Shown: piece by piece, positions 1-8,733 of the stretch
Numbering within the stretch: the first letter of the stretch is position 1
How the letters are laid out: the number at the start of each line of letters is the position of its first letter
DNA from: Puniceicoccaceae bacterium
Lineage (GTDB): Bacteria; Verrucomicrobiota; Verrucomicrobiia; Opitutales; Coraliomargaritaceae
DNA: 54,770 nucleotides
Reading direction: 5' to 3'
NCBI GenBank assembly: GCA_002729725.1
Contig: PBYS01000084.1
Coordinates: forward strand, 1-54,770
Made by a program: the position numbers and the translations under genes
The notes under the pieces: model-generated
Told to the model about the DNA's origin: nothing
What the model saw: the letters and a program-made list of their open reading frames with translations, nothing else
Databases searched by the model: none

Positions 1-107
1 CCTGAAGGCCAATGCCTTGAAAATTACGGGGCGCCAATGAAAACCAAGCACGCCGACTTGCGGATACAATTATCTCACGGATTCAGGACAGTGTTCAACT
101 TAGGCGT
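1..107. other. Left-edge intergenic stretch
   Basis: No reading frame, terminator or operator could be supported in the first 107 bases. It lies downstream of the leftward gene that ends at 108. Confidence 0.5.
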
Positions 108-923
108 TTACGGCTTAATTGTACCGGACGCCTTGAATCCATAGATGCTGACTAGGTAAGGTGAAGATACGGAGCCATCGCTGACCCAATAGTCATCTTC
201 TAAATAGATGCCAACTGCAGTGACTGCACTAAGCTCCAGTTCAGTGAACTGGGCTTGCTCCTGATCAAAATTAAGTTTAGCGATTGGATTGTAAGCAGCC
301 CACTTTACGGAGCCAAGCATGCCGGCTGAGAGCAGATCGGAGCCGCGGTTGGTCATGTTAAATGTGTAATTGGAAAGGTAATACGCGTCTCCAATCTGCA
401 CCAGGTAGCGGCCTGTCACATCGCGAGACCTGCCTTTGAAATAGGTGGACCATTGGCAATTGAAGGACTCCAGATGGAAGTCTCCTTGCTGAAAACCTGG
501 CAGGAAGTCTGCTTGTTTGAACAGAAAGAGAGCCGACAGTGAGATTTCGCTGCCGTCCCAGCTTTGGCCGCTGTAGGATTGAAGCGTGATCGCATCGGCC
601 TTGCCCTTGTGGTTGCGGATTTGTTGCCGCGAGAAGGGGCCTTCTGTGATGCTACTGGAGATCTGATAGGCGCCGTATAGGCTTGGGCCTTTGTAATACT
701 CTGAATTTTGTAGCAGGGGTGTGTGCGCATCGAAGGGGCAGATCGCAGAGTAGGGACTCGACGATAGCGTCTGTGCACTGCGTTCGAAGTCGTAGTCGTA
801 GCTAACGTAGTCGTTATTCGAATCAAATTCGACGGCGACACCGGCTTGGGCAAGGCCGCTGAAAGTGGAGAGGCCGATAAGTAGGGCGCTGAGCGCACGA
901 GTGGAGTGGATGAGTGGGGACAT
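108..923 (-). CDS. Secreted protein of unknown function
   Basis: About 271 residues. I place the start at the internal ATG (923) because it is followed directly by a good signal peptide (MSPLIHSTRALSALLIG... ending LAQA); a start at 956 would put a charged 11-residue leader in front. The mature part is rich in Ser, Tyr and Asp, has few Cys and no membrane segment, so an exported beta-rich protein is likely. The C-terminal third (Asn-Phe-Asp-Gln, TAVGIYLEDD) resembles the beta-sandwich tails of other verrucomicrobial secreted proteins, but I cannot name a family. It follows the pectate-lyase-like gene on the same strand, and a perfect-armed motif A palindrome (1028-1041) lies about 105 bp upstream of the start. 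Co-regulation with the polysaccharide genes is inferred. Function unknown. Confidence 0.7.
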   Translation of the reverse strand: MSPLIHSTRALSALLIGLSTFSGLAQAGVAVEFDSNNDYVSYDYDFERSAQTLSSSPYSAICPFDAHTPLLQNSEYYKGPSLYGAYQISSSITEGPFSRQQIRNHKGKADAITLQSYSGQSWDGSEISLSALFLFKQADFLPGFQQGDFHLESFNCQWSTYFKGRSRDVTGRYLVQIGDAYYLSNYTFNMTNRGSDLLSAGMLGSVKWAAYNPIAKLNFDQEQAQFTELELSAVTAVGIYLEDDYWVSDGSVSSPYLVSIYGFKASGTIKP

Positions 924-1027
924 CGATTTTTTTATTTTGAAGTGGGGATCGCACATCGCTTGTTCGCTTGTGTGGGAATAGCCTTAAGAATGCGTATTTC
1001 TGTCTCTGACGACAATCGTAGTTGGTT

Positions 1028-1041
1028 CTAACACATGTTAG
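1028..1041. promoter_or_regulatory. Motif A palindrome (putative LacI-type operator)
   Basis: CTAACACATGTTAG, with 6-bp arms matching perfectly. It lies in the short gap upstream of the secreted-protein gene and downstream of the large lyase gene. It is the best-conserved member of a family of at least eight sites in the first 27 kb. Confidence 0.7.
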
Positions 1042-1054
1042 CGCTAGGGACTGC

Positions 1055-3919
1055 TTATTGAGCAAGTGCCACAATCTCGTCGGGAAACAGGGCCAAGTCA
1101 TAAATTTGTACGACATCCAATAAGCCATTAAAATGGAAGCCGCCCCAGATGGTGCCTAGCTCGACATCTTTATTGGAGCTGCCGATGCTGCCTTGTTGAG
1201 CTGCGGAGTTGATCTCGACTCCGTCTAGGTAAGTGAGGATTTTATTCCCATCGTAGGTCATAGCGACGTGCGCCCATGTGTGAGCGGGGATCGATTTCGT
1301 GGATTGATTGGGCGAAGTACTGGTGACCCAAGCGCCATTGATACGCAAGCCTGTGCGGATGCGTGAGCCATAGCTGCCCGAATAGAGATAGAGGTAGTAG
1401 GCCGAGTTCTTGCCAATGATACACTGGTGGGAGCTGGTGTCGTTGGTCTTGACCCAGGCCGCCAGTGTCAGGCTATCGTTGATGTCGAGTAAATTGGCAT
1501 CCTCGATCACCACTTCGTCACCACTGCCGTCGAAGTTTAGAGAGTAATCACCTTCTGCGGCATCGCTACTAAAGCTGGCGCCCGTGATGCTGCCATTTAG
1601 GCCGTTGTTGCTGTCGATTGCAGTGGAGCCACTGCCTGCTTCAAATCGGTAGTCGGCCACTGCGGACGGCAGCAGCGGATTGAGCCATTCGCCAGTGTAG
1701 AGTAAGTTGATGTCATTTGCATCCAGTGCGCTGTCGAAGAGAGTGATCTCATCGAGTTCCCCATCCCAACGGTAGCCATTCCAGAGGGTGCCGATTTTGA
1801 GGTCTTTACTATTGCTGGAGATGCTGCCGCTGACGGCTTTATTGCCGATTTCAATGCCGTCGAGGTAAACGCGGATATAACTGCCGTCGTAGGTGGTGGT
1901 CACATGTGTCCAGGTGTTGGTTTGGACAGTGTTGGCAGTTGAGGTGGTGAGGGTCTGCCAGCTTCCAGCGATACTGAGTCCCACGCGCAGGCGGGCTCCG
2001 CTACTCGTGCCGTAGAGGTATACGTAGTAGGCGTTGTTTTTACTGACGATGCACTGGTGTGAGCTGGCGTCGTTGGTGCGCACCCATGCGGCGATGGTTA
2101 AGGCGTTGTCAAAATCTAAGATCGGTTGATCACCGACCACCACTTCATCATTGCTGCCATCGAGGCTCAGAGCGTCGCTGCCGTCATGGCTGCTGTTGGC
2201 ACTAAAAGTGGGGCCATTGAGGTCGCCGTTAAGGAAGTTGCCACTTAAGTCACTCAAGAGCGGGCTGCCATCGTCTTGGCAATTGTAGTAAGCCACGGGT
2301 GAGAGCTGTGCTTCGATGAAGCCGATGGGGGTGGTGGCGACGGGCGCTTCCGCGGGCGCTGTGGTGCCGGTGAGCGCATACCAGCGATCCTCGGCGGGGA
2401 GCGTGTCGACGACGCCCATCTCAGGCCCAAACATCGGCCAAGGCTTGGAGCCGAAAAACGCAGGCTTGGCGGTGAGGAACAAAGAGTCGGGGAGTGTGAC
2501 TTCGCCATCGCTATCCCACTCAGTGACTCCGGTGATGCCGTTTAGATTGCCCGTTACAATTGTGGTCGCTTCGACTTCTGTTGCGACTTTGATCGCCTGG
2601 CCCGTGGAGGCCATGTTGCCGCTGACATTGCCGATCAGGCTGCACCATTGGCTGGTCTTTTCGAGGTGGATGCCAGGATAGCCGGGGTCCGGTTTGGTCG
2701 CGTAATTACGAAAGACCGTGTTCCATGGGTTGGAGCCGTGGACGTCATCCAGAAAGATTTGCACCACTTTATTACCTTCATACAGCGTGTGGTTGGCCAT
2801 CGAACCATGTGCCGAGAGGTCGGCGAAGATGCAGTGGTCGCAGAGGCTGCTATAAGGATCACGGGAAAAATTGTAAGCAAACACGTTGCCCGCAGCGCCA
2901 GCTTGCGCGACATAGGAGTGGCGCAGACCACTGCAGGTATTGTCGATCACCAAGTTTAGCGTGGCGCGGTCTTGGGTGGCGATGCCATAGCCTTGTCCAC
3001 CGGCGTCGAGCCAGCTGTCATTTAAGACATTACCGCGAATTTCGCACTCTAAGCTGCGACTTAAGCGGATGTGATGCCCGTAAGTCTTTTGCGACCAGAT
3101 ATCTTTCACCCAGCACTGAACGGCCGCATAAAAGTAAATGTTTTGGCCACCGGAACTCGCATCCAGGACACGGTCGATTTTCAGGTTCTCAATGCCTGCT
3201 TGATAGATGCGATCTTGTGCGCGAATGGTGGGGTTGAAGCTAGTCGCAAATTCCATCAGTAAGGGGTGTTTGAGTGTCACCTGGTTGCCACTCACGCTGA
3301 CGACCTCGTTCATCATGGCTGTTTGACGATCGGTCCAGCTCTCATAGCCTTTGTAGCCTGGCTGATACACATTCGAGTCGTTGTCTTGTTTGATTTCCAG
3401 GATTTTCCCCGGCGCGAATGCGCTACCTGATGGGGCGCTCGCCAGTGTGACGACGGTGCTGCCTTCGGAGAGTCCACCGGTTAGCGCGATCTCACCGGAC
3501 GAATTACTGTAGTTGCGAACGGTGATCCCGTCGCCGGAGTGATTCATTTTAAGAATGGTGCCAAGGCGACTTTCTCCGCGCAGAGCGATGCTCTTATCAA
3601 TGAAAATGGTGCTGCTTAGCAAATAACTGCCGTCGGGGATGTAGACAGCCGTGCCTGCGGGGCAGGCAGCAATCGCATCTTTTAACGCTTGCGTGTCGTC
3701 GGTCACTCCGTCGCCTACGGCGCCGTAGTTGGTGATATCAACGCCCACACTATAGTTGGGGATGCCGCCGGCGATACCCGCATCTTCCCAGGGAGCGATG
3801 CGTTCGACCGGAAGTAAGGTGGCGTGTGCTTGCAGGCAGCCGAGTAGGCAAATTAGGAGCATCCATATTGACTTGCGCCAGAATGCTTGAGGGCGAGAGG
3901 TGGGGAGTGTTCTCATCAT
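1055..3919 (-). CDS. Secreted pectate-lyase-fold protein with two C-terminal LamG domains
   Basis: About 954 residues from the ATG at 3919, chosen because a signal peptide (SIWMLLICLLGCLQAHA) follows; an upstream in-frame ATG at 3997 with AGGA before it is possible. Residues about 60-105 hold the right-handed beta-helix entry motif (ITNYGAVGDGVTDD, then AVYIPDGSYLL) typical of the Pectate_lyase_3/GH28-like superfamily, and the helix runs to about residue 500. Two LamG-like (laminin G/concanavalin) domains follow at about 570-730 and 760-950. They share the phrases 'WVRTND/WVKTND.SSHQCI' and 'YLDGIEI/YLDGVEI', so they are an internal duplication. The likely role is binding and cleaving an extracellular uronate-containing polysaccharide. 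The exact activity (lyase or hydrolase) cannot be told from sequence alone. Confidence 0.85.
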   Translation of the reverse strand: MMRTLPTSRPQAFWRKSIWMLLICLLGCLQAHATLLPVERIAPWEDAGIAGGIPNYSVGVDITNYGAVGDGVTDDTQALKDAIAACPAGTAVYIPDGSYLLSSTIFIDKSIALRGESRLGTILKMNHSGDGITVRNYSNSSGEIALTGGLSEGSTVVTLASAPSGSAFAPGKILEIKQDNDSNVYQPGYKGYESWTDRQTAMMNEVVSVSGNQVTLKHPLLMEFATSFNPTIRAQDRIYQAGIENLKIDRVLDASSGGQNIYFYAAVQCWVKDIWSQKTYGHHIRLSRSLECEIRGNVLNDSWLDAGGQGYGIATQDRATLNLVIDNTCSGLRHSYVAQAGAAGNVFAYNFSRDPYSSLCDHCIFADLSAHGSMANHTLYEGNKVVQIFLDDVHGSNPWNTVFRNYATKPDPGYPGIHLEKTSQWCSLIGNVSGNMASTGQAIKVATEVEATTIVTGNLNGITGVTEWDSDGEVTLPDSLFLTAKPAFFGSKPWPMFGPEMGVVDTLPAEDRWYALTGTTAPAEAPVATTPIGFIEAQLSPVAYYNCQDDGSPLLSDLSGNFLNGDLNGPTFSANSSHDGSDALSLDGSNDEVVVGDQPILDFDNALTIAAWVRTNDASSHQCIVSKNNAYYVYLYGTSSGARLRVGLSIAGSWQTLTTSTANTVQTNTWTHVTTTYDGSYIRVYLDGIEIGNKAVSGSISSNSKDLKIGTLWNGYRWDGELDEITLFDSALDANDINLLYTGEWLNPLLPSAVADYRFEAGSGSTAIDSNNGLNGSITGASFSSDAAEGDYSLNFDGSGDEVVIEDANLLDINDSLTLAAWVKTNDTSSHQCIIGKNSAYYLYLYSGSYGSRIRTGLRINGAWVTSTSPNQSTKSIPAHTWAHVAMTYDGNKILTYLDGVEINSAAQQGSIGSSNKDVELGTIWGGFHFNGLLDVVQIYDLALFPDEIVALAQ

Positions 3920-4009
3920 AGAAGGGGAATGGTTATATTCTTCCTTAGAGCAGCTAAGGTTGTAGATAATAAACCGTGCAGGAGGACTTACAGGCAATGG
4001 CCTTGTTTT

Positions 4010-4023
4010 CCTACACGTGTTAG
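4010..4023. promoter_or_regulatory. Motif A palindrome in divergent promoter
   Basis: CCTACACGTGTTAG. The right half is perfect and the left half differs at two positions. It sits between the divergent lyase gene (start 3919) and the pilin-like gene (start 4149). A weaker relative, CTAACTTGTGTCGG, lies 30 bp further right at 4040-4053. Confidence 0.6.
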
Positions 4024-4045
4024 AACTGGCGAGTTCTTTCTAACT
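4019..4045. repeat. Inverted repeat beside motif A
   Basis: GTTAGAACT and its near-complement AGTTCTTTCTAAC flank a GGCG loop. The core GAACT-GGCG-AGTTC is a perfect small hairpin. It links the strong site (4010) and the weak site (4040), so it may be part of a double operator or an attenuating hairpin. Confidence 0.4.
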
Positions 4046-4148
4046 TGTGTCGGATTCTTGAGCGCTTGAGTGTGGATGCTTTTTTGATTCTATTTGCTTT
4101 TAGGCTACAGATTCCCCTGCCTAATCGTCATCCCCGAAGACCCCACCC

Positions 4149-4913
4149 ATGAAAAAGAATACCCATTCAGCTTTCACTCTAATTGAGCTTTTAACTGTGA
4201 TTGCCGTCATTGCAGTGCTGGCCGCTATATTGATTCCCGCGATTGGTACGGTGCGCATGAACGCATTGGAAACTCAAGGTTTAAGTAACATCCGCCAGGT
4301 TGGTATGAGTTACTTGATGGTCGCTCAAGAGGATGGCGGCATTTTACCTTCAGTTTACGGTGACGAAAAAAAAGATCTATGGGATCGGCAGGTGAATGCG
4401 ATTTTGATCAATGAGCAGCCTGAGAACTACCCGAGTCAATGGTCCGAAACGTTTAAAGACCCAGCTGCGATCGCGCGTGGTGTGATCAGCGAAGAGAATA
4501 CATCCAAATGGCATTTCGCGCCCTTGGGGGCGATCACACGTGCTTATGGGGACGATGGGACTGCGTCGGATCCCGGATCGGGAGCTGCGCCAAAAGCTTT
4601 GCGCGCTTATAATCGCATATTGAAGCATCAGCACCCCGATCGTCAAATTCTTCTCGCAGATGCAGGCGTGGGGAGTCCTGATGATGCTGTCTGGGGCGAT
4701 CTCTTACACAGCGAATCTTTTTCTTGGTCAGGAAATTGGAATGGCCGTGTCGACTCCGGTAAGGCAAATGATCCCATTGACCCTGGAGCAAACACTGGTG
4801 GCGATATTCGCTGGATGGAAGGTGAGGCCAAGTTTTTCTTCTTGGATGGGCATGTGGAAAAGCGCCAGCAGAACGAAGTTTACAATAAAAATTTAAATCC
4901 CTTGTATCTCTAG
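4149..4913 (+). CDS. Prepilin-like protein with H-X9-DG processing domain
   Basis: 254 residues. The N-terminus AFTLIELLTVIAVIAVLAAILIP is a textbook type IV pilin/pseudopilin N-methylation motif (cleavage before Phe, Glu at +5) followed by a hydrophobic helix. The C-terminus contains FFFLDGHVEKR, the DG-containing end of the 'processing-associated H-X9-DG' domain common in Planctomycetes and Verrucomicrobia. Such proteins are usually surface or periplasmic fibres of unknown function, and often numerous per genome. It is divergent from the pectate-lyase-like gene with motif A between them, suggesting expression alongside the polysaccharide genes (inference). Its stop codon overlaps that of the convergent oxidoreductase. 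Confidence 0.9.
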   Translation: MKKNTHSAFTLIELLTVIAVIAVLAAILIPAIGTVRMNALETQGLSNIRQVGMSYLMVAQEDGGILPSVYGDEKKDLWDRQVNAILINEQPENYPSQWSETFKDPAAIARGVISEENTSKWHFAPLGAITRAYGDDGTASDPGSGAAPKALRAYNRILKHQHPDRQILLADAGVGSPDDAVWGDLLHSESFSWSGNWNGRVDSGKANDPIDPGANTGGDIRWMEGEAKFFFLDGHVEKRQQNEVYNKNLNPLYL

Positions 4914-6535
4914 AATGTCTGCAAGGCCTCATCGCAGGCAGGCGTTTCGAATTCGAGCACTTGTCCTTGATCCAGTAGCTGTTGGCTTAATTGATCGTAG
5001 GGCACGTCTTGCACGCAAATTTCGTGATCCATGGCGAGCGCCGCGGCGGTGGCTGCGGACTGACCGAGGATCATAAAGACGGGCTCCATGCGTATCGAGC
5101 CAAAGGCAATGTGAGAACTGGAGACGCAGACGGGCACGACCAAGTTACTACATTGCGCACGCTTAGGCACCAATGAGCCATATGGAATTTGATAAGGGCC
5201 GTTCATATAGATGCCGATGTCGCCTTCATTTTGCACGTGACCTTCGGCTGTGATGTAGCGCTGGGTGTTGTGCGAGTCGAGCGGGTAGGAGCCCATGCCG
5301 ATTGATTGCGGAGTCGTCTGGCGTTTGAGGAGTTCGTTCTCGGTGGTTACGAACTCACCGATCATGCGGCGGGCTTCGCGGATGTAGAGTTGGTGGGGCC
5401 AGTTGCCGTTATCAACAAACTCGTCGGCTGCGAGGCCATATTCTTGCATTTGTTGACGGATGGCTTCGGGCACTTGCGGATCGTTGGATAGGAAATAGAG
5501 TAAGCCTTGTTGATACTTGGTGTGTGCCTCGATGATAGCTTGGCGAGTCGCATAGCTGCCGTCGGGGTAGTCATAGTTCATACCGATGTAGTCACTGCTG
5601 AACGGGCCGTGGTTATTGGTGTCGGTTTTTAGATTTGGGATGGGGTCGAATTTATTAAAGACTGCCGTCCATCCAGCTTGGAAAATTCGTGCCAGCAAAG
5701 CGTAAGTATCCGGATTGTAGTTGTCCGGTTTTGGGAAGGGCACTCGGTTTTCTGGGTGGCAACTCATGCACATGCGGTAGCAATATGCCTGAATCCGATG
5801 ATCGGCTGCACCATATTCGCCCGGCGCGTCGTTATGGATCGAGGGTAATAGTCCGCTGCTCGGATCGTCGGGAATACGGTAGGGGCTGACGGGTTGATCC
5901 AGCACACCAAAGTGATGATTGTGGTGCAGAACTCCAGTTTGCACTCCGTTCCAAGTCTCGCCATAAGTTGCGTTGGATTCACGGCCGACATGGTAATCCA
6001 CTCCCGAGCTGGCCATTAGATCGCCCTCGTAGCTGGCATCGATAAACATGCGACCGTGGTACACTTGCCCCGACAGCGTGCGGATGGATACGATTTTTGT
6101 GCCCTCTTTCACGACCCCGTCTTGGCGATCGAGCCATTCATTACGGTGCACTGGGATGTCGTATTCGGCGATCCATTCTTCAAAGACCTTCTCGGCCACA
6201 TGCGGCTCGAAGATCCACATGGTTTTCTTTTCCGGATCGATGGCGGGCGTAGATTGGCCGACGTTACCATAAGCTTCCTTCTTTTCCCACTGCCATGCTT
6301 CTTGGCTATCATAGTGTTGCCAGACTCGATGATAGAACTCACGCGACAAACCGCCGATGACCTCCTTCTCGCCGGTGTCGGAGTAGCCGAGGCCACTACT
6401 GCTGAGACCGCCGAGGTGTGTATCCGGGCAGACAATTGTCACCGTCTTGCCAGAGCGTTTCGCTTGAACAGCTGCGGTGACCGCTGCCGAGGTGCCACCA
6501 TAGATGACGAGGTCGTAATGTTTGGGGGAAGTCAT
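4910..6535 (-). CDS. FAD-dependent oxidoreductase
   Basis: About 541 residues from the ATG at 6535; the longer frame to 6673 lacks a sensible N-terminus. The start MTSPKHYDLVIYGGTSAAVT is the beta-alpha-beta ADP-binding fold for FAD, followed by the LGGLSSSGLGYSDTG segment characteristic of the FAD_oxidored family (PF12831). There is no signal peptide, so it is cytoplasmic. In PVC bacteria, members of this family are common in carbohydrate-degradation clusters, but their substrates are largely unknown; oxidation of a sugar or sugar acid is a guess. It is divergent from an AraC-type regulator (117-bp gap), which probably controls it. It converges with the pilin-like gene, and the stop codons overlap on a CTAG palindrome. 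Confidence 0.85.
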   Translation of the reverse strand: MTSPKHYDLVIYGGTSAAVTAAVQAKRSGKTVTIVCPDTHLGGLSSSGLGYSDTGEKEVIGGLSREFYHRVWQHYDSQEAWQWEKKEAYGNVGQSTPAIDPEKKTMWIFEPHVAEKVFEEWIAEYDIPVHRNEWLDRQDGVVKEGTKIVSIRTLSGQVYHGRMFIDASYEGDLMASSGVDYHVGRESNATYGETWNGVQTGVLHHNHHFGVLDQPVSPYRIPDDPSSGLLPSIHNDAPGEYGAADHRIQAYCYRMCMSCHPENRVPFPKPDNYNPDTYALLARIFQAGWTAVFNKFDPIPNLKTDTNNHGPFSSDYIGMNYDYPDGSYATRQAIIEAHTKYQQGLLYFLSNDPQVPEAIRQQMQEYGLAADEFVDNGNWPHQLYIREARRMIGEFVTTENELLKRQTTPQSIGMGSYPLDSHNTQRYITAEGHVQNEGDIGIYMNGPYQIPYGSLVPKRAQCSNLVVPVCVSSSHIAFGSIRMEPVFMILGQSAATAAALAMDHEICVQDVPYDQLSQQLLDQGQVLEFETPACDEALQTF

Positions 6536-6652
6536 AATAGGAGGCGTATATTTCCAAATAGTTCGCTGTTTCGCGAGGTTTGACGAATGTGCATGTTTAC
6601 TTAAAAGATGTTCAAACTTGCTATTTGAAGTAATGGATTCGAGTATCTTCGT

Positions 6653-7528
6653 GTGTACCCGTCCAATTCTCATTTCAACATCGCCGGATTGCGCTATGCA
6701 GAGTGGAGCAACTTGGATTCACGGCTGCTTTGGATTTACGAAGGGCCTCCGTTGGGGGATCAAGGTACCTTTAATCCGTGGCGGCTTTCTGCATGGTTGC
6801 TGAGCGCTGGAAGCTTGCGAGTTAAGGGCGAGGGACGAGAGGCCGTGGCAGAGGCGGGCTCTTGGATCTTTCCACCTTTCGCGAAGGACACGCGTGAATT
6901 CTCAAAAGATGCCAACATTCTTTCGATCGGTTTCTGGCTGCGTTGGCCCGATGGGCGCGGATTGTTTGAGTTGCCGGATGCTCGGGTGCTGCCTGCCGAA
7001 GAGTTGCCACAATTGGAGCGGCAGGCGCGTCGACTTTTACGTAAGGTGGAGCAGGTGCTACCACGTGCTTCGGTGGATCTGAAAACGCAGGTGCTCGGCG
7101 CCACCACTTATTTCAATTTGCAGCGATACTTTGAAGACTGGGTCTCGGTTTATTTGGACGCGATGCGGCATTTGGGTGTGCCAGAAAAACTCTTTTCGCT
7201 GACGGATGAGCGGATGTTGCAAGCTCAAGTCTTTTTAGATAGTCAGCCGCTCTCCAAGCCTTTACCAATGGAGCGAGTGGCTGCTGCAATTAACCTTAGT
7301 TTGAGTCATGCCGATCGTTTGTTTCGTGAGGCCTATGGTTTAAGTTTGAAAGCCTATTGGGAAGAACGTCGCACGATGGCAGCGGTGCGCGATTTAACGG
7401 ATTCCAAGCTTGCGGTCAAAGAGATCGCCTTTCGAGTAGGTTTCAAAACTGCTTCCAGTTTTTCGCATTGGTTTCTGAAAAGGCGGGGCGTTTATCCGCG
7501 TGAATTTCGGGCGTTGAATTCGGAGTGA
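6653..7528 (+). CDS. AraC-family transcriptional regulator
   Basis: 291 residues. The start is GTG at 6653, because an in-frame TGA lies just upstream (6626) and no ATG lies between. The N-terminal half (to about 150) is a cupin-like sensing domain (LLWIYEGPP..., AGSWIFPPF). The C-terminal 100 residues hold two helix-turn-helix motifs (PMERVAAAINLSLSHADRLF and KEIAFRVGFKTASSFSHWF), the AraC/XylS DNA-binding signature. It is clearly paralogous to the AraC gene at 37445 (shared IYEG, EAGDWVFPP/EAGSWIFPP, LERLARSLL/LERQARRLL). It is divergent from the FAD oxidoreductase, its most likely target. Confidence 0.9.
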   Translation: MYPSNSHFNIAGLRYAEWSNLDSRLLWIYEGPPLGDQGTFNPWRLSAWLLSAGSLRVKGEGREAVAEAGSWIFPPFAKDTREFSKDANILSIGFWLRWPDGRGLFELPDARVLPAEELPQLERQARRLLRKVEQVLPRASVDLKTQVLGATTYFNLQRYFEDWVSVYLDAMRHLGVPEKLFSLTDERMLQAQVFLDSQPLSKPLPMERVAAAINLSLSHADRLFREAYGLSLKAYWEERRTMAAVRDLTDSKLAVKEIAFRVGFKTASSFSHWFLKRRGVYPREFRALNSE

Positions 7529-7542
7529 TCGCTACGATTGCT

Positions 7543-8580
7543 TTAGACTGGTTTTAGGGTGCTACCCTCTTTCCACTGGCCTTCTAGTAGGGTGAAACGA
7601 GGGTGGGTTGGAATCCCTGTGTTTTGATGCTCAATCATATGCACCAAAGAGTCGACCGCTGCGACACCGATTTCGAAAGATTGCTCGACGATACCACTCA
7701 GGCGAGAAGGGCTCAGTGGCGCCATAGGACAAGCGGCGCCCAGCTCTTCCGGCACCCTGATCTTAGTCTCTTTCATTTGTATCCAATCGGGTGAGCTTAA
7801 AATCACGGCGTCGGGACGATGCTCGGCATACCATGTTTCAATCATTGCTGGCGTGATCGTCGGTTCAATCAGCGGTGGCAGAGGGCTCTGACCGACTCGT
7901 TGGCATTCGCTTAGATAAGCTGCTAATGAGTTTTGCTGTGTCTTGATGTTGACTTGTTGATTGAAAATAAAACCAATGCGTTGGTAGCCGCGCTCATATA
8001 GGCGCTTGAATATTTCTAATGTGGATTGGAAGTGAGAGGAGGTGACGCGGTGCAATCGTGGCTCGCTGATGGTGTAGCCGAAAGTGACCAGGCTATAGTT
8101 GTCCCATGGTAAGGTAACTTTGTGTTTCGAGTCGACGGGGGGGCAAATCAAGAGCCCATGAATGCCGCGTGCTTTCAAAATACTATCGAGTCGATTGGAG
8201 TTCAGCCCATCCTGCGTGACGTCGAATACCTCGACATTGTAGCCGAGTTTTTGGGCGCGTTCGACGGCGCCTTTATGATAATGGCGATAGGGGGTGATAC
8301 CGTCCCATTGGCTCTTCGGCGTAGAAAAACCAATCCAAGCTAAGGTGCCGTGGTAACTGCGTGTTTGTTGATTGTTGCGATAACGTGATAGCGCAGTGAG
8401 CATCGGATCGGGCACATAACCGATCGCATCTGCTGCGGCGCGTATTACATTACGAGTTTCTTCGGATACACTGGGATCTCCTTTTAGGGCCAAGGAAACC
8501 GTGGGGCGGCTGAAGCCTGATTTTTGGGCGACATCTTTTTGTGTCGGACGTTTGGTGAGGTTTGATTTCTTCGGAGCCAT
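7543..8580 (-). CDS. LacI-family repressor 1 of 3 paralogues
   Basis: About 345 residues from the ATG at 8580; an ATG at 8595 gives a 5-residue longer protein. Residues about 9-35 form the LacI helix-turn-helix (RPTQKDVAQKSGFSRPTVSLAL). The hinge reads IGYVPDPMLTALSRYR rather than the classical E. coli-type hinge. The C-terminal domain is periplasmic-binding-protein-like and binds a sugar effector in this family. Phrases such as SYHGTLAWIGFS, ITPYRHYHKGA, ARGIHGLLICPP and LLEGQW recur in the repressors at 15836 and 16944. A motif A palindrome (8674-8687) lies about 95 bp upstream of the start, in the divergent promoter shared with the Verru_Chthon-like gene, suggesting autoregulation. Confidence 0.92.
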   Translation of the reverse strand: MAPKKSNLTKRPTQKDVAQKSGFSRPTVSLALKGDPSVSEETRNVIRAAADAIGYVPDPMLTALSRYRNNQQTRSYHGTLAWIGFSTPKSQWDGITPYRHYHKGAVERAQKLGYNVEVFDVTQDGLNSNRLDSILKARGIHGLLICPPVDSKHKVTLPWDNYSLVTFGYTISEPRLHRVTSSHFQSTLEIFKRLYERGYQRIGFIFNQQVNIKTQQNSLAAYLSECQRVGQSPLPPLIEPTITPAMIETWYAEHRPDAVILSSPDWIQMKETKIRVPEELGAACPMAPLSPSRLSGIVEQSFEIGVAAVDSLVHMIEHQNTGIPTHPRFTLLEGQWKEGSTLKPV

Positions 8581-8673
8581 GTTGGGGACGCTCAATCAAG
8601 CTCTTGATAGGCTCGACTGCAATCGAATTTCAGCTATTTGTTTTGATTGTTTCCGGCAAAGAACCCATTCATT

Positions 8674-8687
8674 CTAACCTGAGTTAG
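8674..8687. promoter_or_regulatory. Motif A palindrome in LacI-1/Verru_Chthon divergent promoter
   Basis: CTAACCTGAGTTAG. Perfect 5-bp arms (CTAAC/GTTAG) surround CTGA. It lies 47 bp before the rightward gene at 8734 and about 95 bp before the leftward LacI start. Confidence 0.65.
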
Positions 8688-8733
8688 AGACGCCTGAGCT
8701 GGCAGGTCTATGAGCTTCGACTATCAATAAGTT

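Noticed and set aside
416..898. 160-residue minus-strand ORF
   Set aside because: Composition (Ala/Ser/Arg/Thr-rich, no structure) is that of an antisense-frame shadow of the secreted-protein gene on the same strand.
2316..3262. Several plus-strand ORFs of 63-170 residues
   Set aside because: They lie wholly inside the large lyase gene in opposite frames, with no signal peptide or family features.
6611..6630. TTCAAA...TTTGAA inverted repeat before the AraC gene
   Set aside because: Arms are only 6 bp with a 7-base spacer in AT-rich DNA; expected by chance and not repeated near the paralogue.
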